A DNA stretch of 64,000 bases. Source: Burkholderia sp. Ax-1719. Lineage in GTDB: Bacteria; Pseudomonadota; Gammaproteobacteria; Burkholderiales; Burkholderiaceae. How positions within the stretch are numbered: position 1 is the stretch's first letter; each line of letters begins with the position of its first letter. Positions 25,493-33,691 of this stretch are shown in pieces. The notes beneath the pieces are model-generated. The model saw only the letters and a program-made list of their open reading frames with translations. It was not told the DNA's origin and ran no database searches. Location of the stretch: contig NZ_VWWJ01000001.1 in NCBI RefSeq assembly GCF_011753055.1, forward strand, positions 868,001 to 932,000, written 5' to 3'. The position numbers were made by a program, and so were the translations under genes.

Positions 25493-27265
25493 CTACACCT
25501 GCACCAGCGCGCCGGGCGCCTTCAGGTAGTGATCGCGGATTGCCTGAGCCGCGTGAAGGGTGAGCGCGGCGACTGTGCCGGTGGGGTTATAGCCGCCATT
25601 GTTCGCGAACGCCGACGCACCGCATACAAAGGTATTCGGCACATCCCAGCTTTGCAGATATTTGTTGACCGCGCTGGTGGCCGGATCGGCGCCCATGCAC
25701 GCGCCGCCTGTCGTGTGCGACGAGAGGTTCGTCATTGGCGTGTAAGGCTGGGCCGTGGGCTCGGAGCGCTCGATCGTTTCGGCATTCATCGCGCGGGCGA
25801 TTTCCTCCGATTTATCGGCCATGAATTTCGCCGATCGCTTGTCGTTCTCGTTCCAGTCGAATGTCACGCGCAGCAACGGCTGACCGTGACGGTCCCGGTA
25901 GGTGGGATCGAGATCGAGAAAGACATCGCGATGGGGATAGCTGTTGCCCATCACGTAAATCGAGTTGAAGTTCTGATACGCCTTGCGGTAGGCCTGTTTC
26001 CACGCCGATCCCCATGTGGGCGTGCCTTTGGGTACGCCCGAGGACATGCCGATGGGGCGGCCGTTGGTCGAGTGAATCAGCGCCACGCCGCCGCCGATAA
26101 AGTCGTAATTCGAATGGTCGAAGTTATCGCCGTTGAAATCGTCGATGGCCTGCGCGAGCGCGCCCGCACCGATGAACGGATTGAGGTTTTGATCCTTGAG
26201 CCAGATCGATGCGCCCGAAATCGTCTGATAGGCGTAATTGCGGCCCACCACGCCCTGGCCCGCATCGCGGTCGTAAGGCTTGCCGATGCCCGACAGCAGC
26301 ATCAGGCGCACATTGTCGAACTGATACGCGGACAGCACGACGATATCGGCGGGCTGTTCCCATTGCTGGCCGTCGTTGTCGATGAACGTTACGCCTGTGG
26401 CCATCTTTTTGTCGGGCGTGAGATTGACGCGCAGCACTTCCGCGTTGGGGATCACGCTGAAATTTTTACGTGCCATCAACGCAGGGACGACACAGGCCTG
26501 CGGGCTGCTTTTCGACCAGTTGCCGCAACCGAAGAATTCGCAGTACCCGCAATACGTGCACGGCGCCATCTTTACGCCGAGCGTATTGGTGTACGCCCCT
26601 GACGTGTTGCCCGCGGGCACGGGAAACGGATGGTAGCCAAGGTCGCGGGCCGCCTTGTCGAAGAGCAGCGCCGCCTGGGTGCGGGCGAGCGGCGGAAGCG
26701 GATAGTCGCGGTTGCGCGGGCCTTCGAACACGTTCCCGCCGTCGATTTTCTGGCCCTGCACATTGCCCGCTTTGCCCGATGTGCCGGCGATACGTTCGAA
26801 CTTGTCGTAGAACGGTTCGAGTTCGTCATACGTGACGCCCCAATCCTGCACCTGCAATCCATCGACGAAACGGGCTTTCCCGTATTTTTCGACGGTATTC
26901 GTATAGGTGACGAAATCGGTCGGCAGGAAGCGCCAGGTCATGCCGTTCCAGTGCGTGCCCGCGCCGCCCACGCCCCAGCCGAACTGGTAGGTGTTCAGAT
27001 CGCGCAGGGGCAGTGCTTCCTGGTCGGGCCGGTTGCGGAACGTCATGGTCTCTACGCTGAGCGGTTGCAGCAATTCGCGTCGGCGGGCGTAGCGCAATTC
27101 GTCGGTGTCGATCGTGGTGGGGAAATCGGTGCTGGTATCGCGCCAGTTGCCGCGCTCGATCGCGACCACATTGAGGCCGGCCTGCGTGAGCTCATTGGCC
27201 ATCAGCGAGCCGGCCCATCCGAGACCGACGATGACGGCATCTGCCTTGGGCCGCTTCTGTGCCAT
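25493..27265 (-). CDS. GMC-family FAD dehydrogenase, catalytic subunit
   Basis: A 590-residue flavoprotein of the gluconate 2-dehydrogenase/sorbitol dehydrogenase type. The FAD motif is at the N-terminus (ADAVIVGLGWAGSLMANEL, then VVAIERG). The C-terminal active-site region reads LSSHTTGGACMGADP and ANNGGYNPTGTVAALTLHAA. A cysteine-rich loop (CTYCGYCEFFGCGNW) is typical of this membrane group and may carry an iron-sulfur centre. A strong AAGGAG precedes the ATG at 27265. It is the middle gene of the dehydrogenase operon and probably exported with subunit 3. The substrate could be gluconate, a keto-gluconate or another polyol. Confidence 0.9.
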   Translation of the reverse strand: MAQKRPKADAVIVGLGWAGSLMANELTQAGLNVVAIERGNWRDTSTDFPTTIDTDELRYARRRELLQPLSVETMTFRNRPDQEALPLRDLNTYQFGWGVGGAGTHWNGMTWRFLPTDFVTYTNTVEKYGKARFVDGLQVQDWGVTYDELEPFYDKFERIAGTSGKAGNVQGQKIDGGNVFEGPRNRDYPLPPLARTQAALLFDKAARDLGYHPFPVPAGNTSGAYTNTLGVKMAPCTYCGYCEFFGCGNWSKSSPQACVVPALMARKNFSVIPNAEVLRVNLTPDKKMATGVTFIDNDGQQWEQPADIVVLSAYQFDNVRLMLLSGIGKPYDRDAGQGVVGRNYAYQTISGASIWLKDQNLNPFIGAGALAQAIDDFNGDNFDHSNYDFIGGGVALIHSTNGRPIGMSSGVPKGTPTWGSAWKQAYRKAYQNFNSIYVMGNSYPHRDVFLDLDPTYRDRHGQPLLRVTFDWNENDKRSAKFMADKSEEIARAMNAETIERSEPTAQPYTPMTNLSSHTTGGACMGADPATSAVNKYLQSWDVPNTFVCGASAFANNGGYNPTGTVAALTLHAAQAIRDHYLKAPGALVQV

Positions 27266-27331
27266 GCTGGGCGCTCCTTGTTCTCGTGCGGGCAGACGCG
27301 CGGCGTCACTCGCGCCGCGCAGACTCGCCGA

Positions 27332-28039
27332 TCAGGTTTGCTTGCGGATGAAACTCACGGGCTGAATGCCAAGCGGCTGGCCAGGCTTGTCGAGATAGTC
27401 GCGAAAGTCGTACTGCGCGCCCGGAAAACCCACCATCTTCCAGCCCGCCATGTCCTTGTTGCCGCCGTAGATCGGATCGGAAAAGAAGCCTTCGCGGACG
27501 TTCCAGAGCACCAGCGAGAAGAACTGTTTCGCATCCACGCCGGACAGTTGCAGCGAGCCGTCCTCCCATTCGTGGATGGCCGCGTCCTGCTCGTCGGGTG
27601 CGAGGTCAACGAAACGCTTGCCGCCGGGCCTGGCTTTCACGGCGCTGTCGAATGCCGCCAGCCCGGCACGCCAGCGCGCGGCGGGACCGCGGTCGAACTG
27701 GGGACCGGCTTGCGGGAGACCCTGCTTGAGCGGGCCGTCGAGATAGAGATACGTGCCTTTGCCATAAGGTCCGGCGAGCTGTGCATCGATAAAGACGGCG
27801 CAGCCGGCTTCCTTGCCGCCGATGCTCAGGCTGTCGGTGGGAATCAGGCGGTCGGCGATGGCTTCGGTGAGGGCGGCTTCGTCGGCGGTAAAGAACTTCC
27901 AGCCATTGGCGATGACCGGCTGCGGCGCAGGCGCTGCTTCGCCGGTCCATGGCATGCCGCCCCAGATGACCTTGGCTTTCGCAATCGCAAGACTGCCGAC
28001 GAGCAGGACAAACGACACCAGGAATCCACGTCTTCGCAT
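27332..28039 (-). CDS. Gluconate 2-dehydrogenase subunit 3 family protein
   Basis: A 235-residue small subunit. MRRRGFLVSFVLLVGSLAIAKAKV is a signal with an arginine-rich start, of a kind often exported by Tat with the flavoprotein. The mature part (FFTADEAALTEAIADRLIPTDSLSIGGKEAGCAVFIDAQLAG, then SLQLSGVDAKQFFSLVLWNVREGFFSDPIYGGNKDMAGWKMVGFPG) is the family signature. The start at 28039 follows AGAGGT. It heads the operon with the flavoprotein and the cytochrome, giving a complete three-subunit dehydrogenase facing the periplasm. Confidence 0.92.
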   Translation of the reverse strand: MRRRGFLVSFVLLVGSLAIAKAKVIWGGMPWTGEAAPAPQPVIANGWKFFTADEAALTEAIADRLIPTDSLSIGGKEAGCAVFIDAQLAGPYGKGTYLYLDGPLKQGLPQAGPQFDRGPAARWRAGLAAFDSAVKARPGGKRFVDLAPDEQDAAIHEWEDGSLQLSGVDAKQFFSLVLWNVREGFFSDPIYGGNKDMAGWKMVGFPGAQYDFRDYLDKPGQPLGIQPVSFIRKQT

Positions 28040-28390
28040 GGTGTACCTCTGACGAATGTGGCGGGAGGTCAAGCTTCAGGGACTGCAATCAGACCGGGGA
28101 CGCGCGCCGCCATGCGGCGCTTATCGAAATAACATAGTTGTCAACCCGGATCAGCGCAAGCGGAGTAACTACTGGCTCGTCGCGTAGCGCTGCAAGCAGA
28201 CAGTCAGGTCGGCTGGGCTGGAGGATTGCTCACGCGTCGGCCTGATTGCCCGGCGGCCTTCGTTTGAGTTCGATGATTGCGGGCACAACGATCGTGGGCG
28301 CGAGCGCCAACTCAATGGGCGTCGCCACGGCGGCTTTTCGGCTTCGAGCGCCAGGCGATCCCGCAGGCGGCCACGACCTCACAATCTGTT
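28040..28390. other. Intergenic region before the hip module
   Basis: These about 350 bases lie between the divergent dehydrogenase operon and hipA. I find no supportable gene or RNA. The dehydrogenase promoter must lie in the first part. The end leads into the palindromes at 28391-28462. Confidence 0.45.
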
Positions 28391-28414
28391 AAATGCTTCT
28401 TAAAAGAAGCATTT
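28391..28414. promoter_or_regulatory. Palindromic operator upstream of hipA
   Basis: AAATGCTTCTT and AAGAAGCATTT form a perfect 11-bp inverted repeat with only two bases between them, 55 bases upstream of the hipA start. HipB-type repressors bind palindromes in the promoter of their own operon, so this is a good candidate for the site of the HTH partner encoded at 29766. Confidence 0.6.
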
Positions 28415-28424
28415 AGAACGACGT

Positions 28425-28462
28425 CCTCCTGATTGTGCTACATTTATGAAGCAAACAGGAGG
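28425..28462 (+). promoter_or_regulatory. Inverted repeat covering the hipA ribosome binding site
   Basis: CCTCCTG (28425-28431) is complementary to CAGGAGG (28456-28462), which is the Shine-Dalgarno of hipA. If both lie in the mRNA, the 7-bp stem with a 24-base loop would mask the ribosome binding site and reduce toxin translation. It could also be a chance repeat, since the arm simply matches an anti-Shine-Dalgarno. Confidence 0.4.
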
Positions 28463-28468
28463 TGAGCA

Positions 28469-29749
28469 GTGGAATGCGCCCTGCAGATTTTTCTCGATGA
28501 CCAGTGGATAGACTGCGCCGCGATCGACTGGCGCGAGGGCCGATGCCAGTGGGATTTTCAGGTCATGTACGCGGTCGAGCATACCCACGATCCGGTGTCG
28601 CTCGTCGAACCCGTCGACACGGAGTTCCGCTATGCGCGCACGCTCCCGGCGTTCCTCTACGACCTCGTGCCGCAGGGCGCGGGCCGGCGCTTCCTGCTCG
28701 GCGAACTCAAGCTGCAGGACGGCCCTGATGCGGATTTCCCGCTCCTCTGCACCGGCGCGTTCAATCCCATCGGTCGTATCCGTATCGCGCAAGCTGTCGA
28801 CTATTTCGAGGCCCACGTGCGCCGCCACCCCGACGCGCGTGGCCTGCCTGGCATGTCGATCGACGATGTAGTCGAGCGTAGTGTCGATTTCAAGGAGCGC
28901 ATGTATCTGCACGGCATGCTGGGCACCGGCACCACGGGCGTGCAGGGCGCTGCGCCGAAATACCTGCTCACCCGCGACCACGCCGGGCTGCTGCATGGCG
29001 ATGCGGTTCTTCCGGATGCGCAGGCAACGCAGCACCTGATCGCGAAGCTGCCACGCGGCAGCGCGAGCGCCGACCTCAAGGTGCTCCACAACGAGGCGGC
29101 CTATATGCGGGTGGCCGCCGCAATTGGCATCCGTACTCACGATCAGCTGCCCAGCCTGCACGGCGACGTGCTGCTGATCCCGCGCTTTGACCGGCGTGTG
29201 CGTGACGGGCGCATCGAGCGGCTTCACCAGGAAAGCGTGGCCTCGTTGCTGGGCCTCAGCGGCTTCGATCTGCGTCCGGATCTTTTCGAGGTCGTGGCGG
29301 CGATCCGCAGGGTGACGAGCGATCCGGCTGCGGAAACGCTTGAATTCATCAAACGCGACGTGCTCAACCTCGCCATGCGCAATACCGACAATCACGCGCG
29401 CAACACGGCGGTGCAGCTAGTCGATGGCCGCGTGCAACTGACGCCGCTGTTCGATTTCGCGCCGATGTATCTCGACCCCGAACTGGTGCCCCGCACGCTC
29501 AGATGGTATCGGCCGGATTCGACCCGCGTCGAGCTGACGGAGTGGGGCGACGTGCTGGCTGCGCTACCGCTGGGCGGCGGCGAGCGTCAACGGCTAGACG
29601 CGGCATTGAGCCGCTTCGCCGTGGAGGTCGAACGCCTGCCCGACATCATGGCGGAGCAGGGCGTCGATCAGGACATCGTGCAATTCCTCATGCCCTCCAT
29701 CGACACGCAGGTCCGGCAGCTCAAGGCGCTGCATCCGGATTCGCCGTAA
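28469..29749 (+). CDS. hipA: HipA family toxin kinase
   Basis: A 426-residue HipA-like serine/threonine kinase; HipA toxins phosphorylate targets such as glutamyl-tRNA synthetase and cause dormancy. The catalytic motif is D307-N-H-A-R-N312 in RNTDNHARN, and the metal-binding DFAP is at 329-332 (LTPLFDFAPMY). The Gly-rich segment GTTGVQGAAPKYLLT resembles the regulatory serine/P-loop region. The start is GTG at 28469, after AGGAGG. The HTH partner follows at 29766 rather than preceding it, the reverse of the E. coli order. Two palindromes lie upstream. Confidence 0.88.
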   Translation: MECALQIFLDDQWIDCAAIDWREGRCQWDFQVMYAVEHTHDPVSLVEPVDTEFRYARTLPAFLYDLVPQGAGRRFLLGELKLQDGPDADFPLLCTGAFNPIGRIRIAQAVDYFEAHVRRHPDARGLPGMSIDDVVERSVDFKERMYLHGMLGTGTTGVQGAAPKYLLTRDHAGLLHGDAVLPDAQATQHLIAKLPRGSASADLKVLHNEAAYMRVAAAIGIRTHDQLPSLHGDVLLIPRFDRRVRDGRIERLHQESVASLLGLSGFDLRPDLFEVVAAIRRVTSDPAAETLEFIKRDVLNLAMRNTDNHARNTAVQLVDGRVQLTPLFDFAPMYLDPELVPRTLRWYRPDSTRVELTEWGDVLAALPLGGGERQRLDAALSRFAVEVERLPDIMAEQGVDQDIVQFLMPSIDTQVRQLKALHPDSP

Positions 29750-29765
29750 CTTCAAGAGAACCGCT

Positions 29766-30071
29766 ATGCCCCGCCGCACACCCTTGAGCCGTGAAGAACA
29801 GAATGCCCGGCGTCGGGAATTCTACGAGCGCATCGAGCGCGGCGATATGAGCATTGCCGAAGCCATGAAGGCGATGCGCAAGATGACGGGTTTGACCCAG
29901 GCAGAATTCGCGGCTCATCGCGGCGTCAGCCGTCGCGTGATCCAGGACATCGAGCGCGGCACGGGCAATCCAACGGTCGAGTCTTTGAACAGCATCGGCA
30001 AGCTGTTTGGCTTGCAGGTGGGCTTCGTCCGGCTGCGGCGCAGCGAGCCGCCTGTGACTCCAGCCGAATAA
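29766..30071 (+). CDS. hipB: XRE-family HTH antitoxin, HipB-like
   Basis: A 101-residue protein with a helix-turn-helix in MTGLTQAEFAAHRGVSRRVIQDIERGTGNPTVESLNSIGKLFGLQVGFV. The N-terminal extension (REEQNARRREFYERIERGDMSIAEAMKAMRKM) is helical and may help dimerise or contact HipA. It follows hipA by 16 bases and is co-transcribed, so it is the expected antitoxin and autorepressor, probably binding 28391-28414. A 17-bp hairpin follows its stop. The symbol denotes the role by position and family. Confidence 0.85.
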   Translation: MPRRTPLSREEQNARRREFYERIERGDMSIAEAMKAMRKMTGLTQAEFAAHRGVSRRVIQDIERGTGNPTVESLNSIGKLFGLQVGFVRLRRSEPPVTPAE

Positions 30072-30085
30072 GCGCTGCGCCAATG

Positions 30086-30126
30086 TCAAACGGGCACGTT
30101 CGTTTTTGCCGAACGTGCCCGTTTGA
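30086..30126. terminator. 17-bp perfect hairpin after hipB
   Basis: TCAAACGGGCACGTTCG, a 7-base loop TTTTTGC and the exact reverse complement form a perfect 17-bp stem between the convergent hipB and SDR genes. There is no T-run after it, so it is an unusual terminator; it may end transcription from both sides or be a structural element. Confidence 0.6.
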
Positions 30127-30170
30127 GCGAAGCAGCGTTGCTGATAGCCGCAACGATACGCGTACTTCTT

Positions 30171-30917
30171 TTAGCGCATACCGCCGCTGGCGACGATATG
30201 CTCGCCCGTCAGCCACTTTGCGTCGTCCGACGCGAGGAATACCGCAATCGACGCAATGTCGTCCGGTGAGCCCACGCGTCCGAGCGGCGTCTGGCTGACT
30301 GCTGCCGTTTCGAATTCCGATCCGATCACGCCGGCGCTTTGCGTGCCTTCGGTCACGATCACGCCCGGATTGATGGTGTTCACCCGAATCTTCTTCGGCC
30401 CGAGTTCGCGTGCGAGCGCGCCGGAGATGGCGTCCACTGCACCTTTGGTGCCGCTATAGACGGCGGTCGTGGCAGGGGTGATCGTCGAAACGACGGAGCT
30501 GATATTGATGATGCTCGCGCCTTCGCCAAGGTGTTTCGACGCGGCCTGCGTGGTGAGCAGCACGCCGAGTACGTTGACGTCGAACTGTCTGCGGTATTGA
30601 TCTTCGGTGAACTCTTCGATCGGTCCGAATTCGTAGACGCCGGAGTTATTCACGAGGATGTCCAGGCGTCCAAAGGTTTCGACTGCCGCGTCGATGATGC
30701 CTTTTGCGTCGGCGGCCTTCGAGACGTCACCACCCACGGAAACCGCCTTGCCGCCCGCCGCGGTGATTGCGGACACAACGGCATCCGCGCCGGCCTTGCT
30801 GCTAGCGTAGTTCACGACGACCGATGCGCCTTCGGCCGCCAGCGCCTTCGCGATCCCTGCGCCAATGCCTTTCGACGCGCCAGTGACAACGGCCACCTTC
30901 CCTGAAAGCTTGCCCAT
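30171..30917 (-). CDS. SDR-family oxidoreductase, FabG-like
   Basis: A 248-residue classical short-chain dehydrogenase. Cofactor motif VVTGASKGIGAGIAKAL, structural NNSG (LVNNSGVYEFG), and catalytic S-Y-K (NISSVVSTITPATTAVYSGTKGAVDAISGAL) are all present, with the C-terminal DDAKWLTGEHIVASGGMR. It reduces or oxidises a ketone/alcohol using NAD(P)(H). It stands alone, convergent with hipB; GAGGT precedes the ATG. The substrate is unknown, and it need not act in fatty-acid synthesis. Confidence 0.93.
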   Translation of the reverse strand: MGKLSGKVAVVTGASKGIGAGIAKALAAEGASVVVNYASSKAGADAVVSAITAAGGKAVSVGGDVSKAADAKGIIDAAVETFGRLDILVNNSGVYEFGPIEEFTEDQYRRQFDVNVLGVLLTTQAASKHLGEGASIINISSVVSTITPATTAVYSGTKGAVDAISGALARELGPKKIRVNTINPGVIVTEGTQSAGVIGSEFETAAVSQTPLGRVGSPDDIASIAVFLASDDAKWLTGEHIVASGGMR

Positions 30918-31218
30918 GATGTTTTACCTCGCTGTGAGTCATTCCGATGAACCAGACCGGCTTGACGTCTTTGCGTGACGCGATTGCCGGCGCGTCATGC
31001 AAATCTAGACAGTCGCGCCGCTGCGATAAAGGCGCATGAAACGAATTGAGTGGCGCGATTTGCCGAACAATCGGAAAACGGGGCGAAACCCACTCTGTGC
31101 AATAACGCTGAACCCCTCGCGCTGCGCCGGTTTGAGGGGTATCGACGTCTTCTCTCGCGGGTTCGCAAATCTTCGATTGGACTTTCGACCTGAGAAATAC
31201 TTGGTTGGGTTGCGCGCA
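30918..31218. other. Intergenic region upstream of the amino-acid ABC transporter
   Basis: This gap between the divergent SDR and binding-protein genes holds no supportable gene. It contains the promoters of both and leads to the possible NtrC-like box at 31219-31237. Confidence 0.45.
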
Positions 31219-31237
31219 CCGCACCATTAGAGTGCGG
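31219..31237 (+). promoter_or_regulatory. Possible NtrC-type binding site
   Basis: CCGCAC-CATTAGA-GTGCGG is a perfect 6-bp inverted repeat with a 7-base spacer. Its core GCAC-N7-GTGC has the spacing of NtrC sites, which commonly control amino-acid ABC transporters. I see no convincing sigma-54 promoter beside it, so the assignment is tentative. Confidence 0.35.
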
Positions 31238-31295
31238 ACTGTGCCACCCGCGTTCGACGTGCGATGACGCAACCAACAAAAAGGAAATTCAGGCA

Positions 31296-32129
31296 ATGAA
31301 GATGAAAATCAGGGGCGCAGTGCTTCCCGCACTGCTGACGGCGTTGCTCGCCGTGGCATCGAATGCGGCGCACGCCGATCGACTCGACGACATCAAGAAG
31401 GCCGGCGTGCTGCGCGTGGCCGCGTTCGACAGCAATCCGCCGTTCGGCTTCGTTGACTCGACGGACAACCAGATCATCGGTCTCGACGTGGATTACGCGC
31501 GCGCCGTCGCGAAGAGCCTTGGCGTGAAGCTGGAAGTTCAGCCGACCAACCCGGCGAACCGCATCGCGTTCCTCAAATCGGGCAAGGTCGATCTGGTGTT
31601 TGCGAACTTCACGATCACCGATGAGCGCAAGAAGGAAGTCGACTTCAGCACGCCCTATTTCGCCTCGGGCACCCAGTTCATCGCGAAGAAGGGCGCACTC
31701 AAGTCACCCGACCAGCTCAACGGCCTGCGCATCGGCGCCGACAAGGGCACCACCAACGAACAGCAGGTGCGCGCGAAATACCCGAACGCGACCATCGTGG
31801 CCTATGACGACACGCCGTTTGCGTTCGCCGCGCTGCGCACGGGCAATGTGCAGGCGATCACGCAGGACGGCCCGAAACTGGTTGCGCTGCTCGCGCGCGT
31901 GCCGGATAAGGCGAACTACGAGATTCCGGCGTTCACCATCTCGAACGACTATGAAGGCGTGGGTGTGCCGAAGGGCGAAACGCGTCTGCTCGACGCCGTG
32001 AACACCACGCTCACGCACCTCGAAGCCGATGGTCAGGCCGCGCAGATCTACGACAAGTGGTTCGGCCCGAAGAGCGCCGCGCCGCTGCCGCGTCTGTTCA
32101 AGATCGGCGATCCGCAGAAAAACAGTTAA
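31296..32129 (+). CDS. Amino-acid ABC transporter substrate-binding protein
   Basis: A 277-residue periplasmic binding protein of the polar amino acid family (SBP_bac_3). The signal peptide ends AAHA; the mature part has RLDDIKKAGVLRVAAFDSNPPFGFVD, KVDLVFANFTITDERKKEVDFSTPYF and GLRIGADKGTTNEQ, all family signatures. Its ATG at 31296 follows AAAGGAAA. A terminator-like hairpin (32151-32191) lies between it and the first permease, a usual way of making more binding protein than membrane subunits. The preferred amino acid is not readable. Confidence 0.93.
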   Translation: MKMKIRGAVLPALLTALLAVASNAAHADRLDDIKKAGVLRVAAFDSNPPFGFVDSTDNQIIGLDVDYARAVAKSLGVKLEVQPTNPANRIAFLKSGKVDLVFANFTITDERKKEVDFSTPYFASGTQFIAKKGALKSPDQLNGLRIGADKGTTNEQQVRAKYPNATIVAYDDTPFAFAALRTGNVQAITQDGPKLVALLARVPDKANYEIPAFTISNDYEGVGVPKGETRLLDAVNTTLTHLEADGQAAQIYDKWFGPKSAAPLPRLFKIGDPQKNS

Positions 32130-32150
32130 GCCGTCACGCTGTCCATTCGA

Positions 32151-32191
32151 CCCGGGCCTTGCTTTCCAGCGGCCCGGGCTTTGTGTTTTTT
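32151..32191 (+). terminator. Terminator/attenuator between binding protein and permease genes
   Basis: CCCGGGCC, a 12-base loop and GGCCCGGG form an 8-bp GC stem, followed by CTTTGTGTTTTTT. The stem and T-run make it a good rho-independent terminator. Partial read-through would let the permeases downstream be expressed at a lower level. Confidence 0.8.
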
Positions 32192-32203
32192 GCTGCCTGA
32201 TTC

Positions 32204-32935
32204 ATGCATACCTGGCTTGAACCCAAGTACTTCGCGTGGCTCGAACAGGGCCTTGCCGTCACTGTGTTGCTGTCCGCCTGTGCGGGCCTGTGCGCCACTC
32301 TGTTCGGCTTCGTGCTGGCCATCGCGCGCACGGCGCACAGTGCCGTGGTGAGGCATGCCGCCGCGCTCTACGTGTTCGTATTCCGCAATTCTCCGCTGCT
32401 CGTGCAACTGCTGTTCTGGTATTTCGGCGCGGCGGCGTTGCTGCCGTCGGACTGGATGACGTGGCTCAACACCCCGCACGTCGTCGCGTGGGGACCGCTC
32501 ACCTTGCGCTGGCCGAGCTTCGAACTGCTGGCGGGCGGGATCGGGCTCACGTGCTATACGACGGCGTTTATCGGCGAGGAATTTCGCGCCGGCATGCGCG
32601 GCGTGAACGTCGCTCAGGCACACGCCGCAGCGGCGCTCGGCATGGGGCGATTGGCTACGTTGCGCTACGTGATCCTGCCGCAGGCGTTGCGCATCGCCAC
32701 GCCGCCGCTCGCGGGACAGTACATGAACCTCGTGAAAAATTCGTCGCTGGCGATGGCGATTGGCGTGGCGGAGCTTTCGTATATGTCGCGCCAGGTGGAT
32801 ACCGAAACGTTCAAGACGTTTCAGGCCTTCGGCATTGCAACCGTGTTTTACGTCTTGACGATTGCCGTGATCGAAGTGGCGCTGGTCGTCTGGCAGCGCA
32901 CCGGCACGCGCACACTGTCGCGAGGTCGAGCGTGA
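32204..32935 (+). CDS. Amino-acid ABC transporter permease (first)
   Basis: A 243-residue inner-membrane permease of the HisM/GlnP family, about five helices. The EAA-like cytoplasmic loop that contacts the ATPase is AQAHAAAALGMGRLATLRYVILPQALRIATPPLAGQYMNLVKNSSLAMAIGVAEL. The ATG at 32204 starts the reading frame that overlaps the next permease by four bases (GTGA). It works with the partner permease and the binding protein; no ATPase gene follows. Confidence 0.93.
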   Translation: MHTWLEPKYFAWLEQGLAVTVLLSACAGLCATLFGFVLAIARTAHSAVVRHAAALYVFVFRNSPLLVQLLFWYFGAAALLPSDWMTWLNTPHVVAWGPLTLRWPSFELLAGGIGLTCYTTAFIGEEFRAGMRGVNVAQAHAAAALGMGRLATLRYVILPQALRIATPPLAGQYMNLVKNSSLAMAIGVAELSYMSRQVDTETFKTFQAFGIATVFYVLTIAVIEVALVVWQRTGTRTLSRGRA

Positions 32936-33612
32936 CGGGAATCGACTGGCTCTCTACCTTGCGTTATCTGCTGCTGGGCTCGTTTCCGGCGGGGCCGCTC
33001 GGCGGCGTTGCGTTAACGCTCGTGCTATCCGTGGCGTCCGCGCTGCTGGCGGCGATGATCGGTCTAGCGGGCGGCGTGGCGCTGGCGATGACGCGCGGCG
33101 CGGCCCACCTGGCGCTCACGGCAATCGTCGCATTCTTCCGCGCCATTCCCGTGCTGATGCTGATTTTCTGGACCTTCTTCCTGATGCCGATTCTGCTGCA
33201 CGTCGACGTGCCGGGTCTTGCCACCGTCGTGTGCGCGCTCGCGCTGATCGGTGGCGCGTATCTCTCGCATTCGGTGTATGCGGGCATCGAATCAATCGGC
33301 ACTGGACAGCGCGACGCGGCGCTTTCGCTGGGTCTCACGAGATGGCAGGCGCTCAGAGAGGTGGTGCTGCCGCAGGCCGTGCGCGTGATGATGCCGTCGT
33401 TCGTCAATCAGTGCGTGTCGCTCATCAAGGACACGTCGCTGGCGTACATCGTCGGGGTGCCGGAGTTCACTTTTCTCGCCAATCAGTTGAACAACCGCCT
33501 GATGGTGTATCCCGCGCAGATATTCCTGTTTGTCGGCTTTGTTTATCTGCTGCTCTGCGGCGCGTTGCAGTGGCTCGCAAATCGTCTGCTGGGCAAGCGC
33601 GCGAACGCTTAG
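32932..33612 (+). CDS. Amino-acid ABC transporter permease (second)
   Basis: A 226-residue HisM/GlnP-type permease. The start is GTG at 32932, overlapping the stop of the first permease; the same frame is open far upstream but lies on top of the first permease. Its EAA loop is GTGQRDAALSLGLTRWQALREVVLPQAVRVMMPSFVNQCVSLIKDTSLAYIVGV. The two form the heterodimeric channel. The gene normally next to it, the ATP-binding subunit, is missing: 33613-33691 is noncoding and a tautomerase gene comes next on the other strand. Confidence 0.92.
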   Translation: MTGIDWLSTLRYLLLGSFPAGPLGGVALTLVLSVASALLAAMIGLAGGVALAMTRGAAHLALTAIVAFFRAIPVLMLIFWTFFLMPILLHVDVPGLATVVCALALIGGAYLSHSVYAGIESIGTGQRDAALSLGLTRWQALREVVLPQAVRVMMPSFVNQCVSLIKDTSLAYIVGVPEFTFLANQLNNRLMVYPAQIFLFVGFVYLLLCGALQWLANRLLGKRANA

Positions 33613-33691
33613 GGCAGGAAATTTCACCCGCGCCTTAAAAATCGGACTGCTGATTAAATCGGCGGCGCTCGCGCTTCCTGCCCGAACCGGT

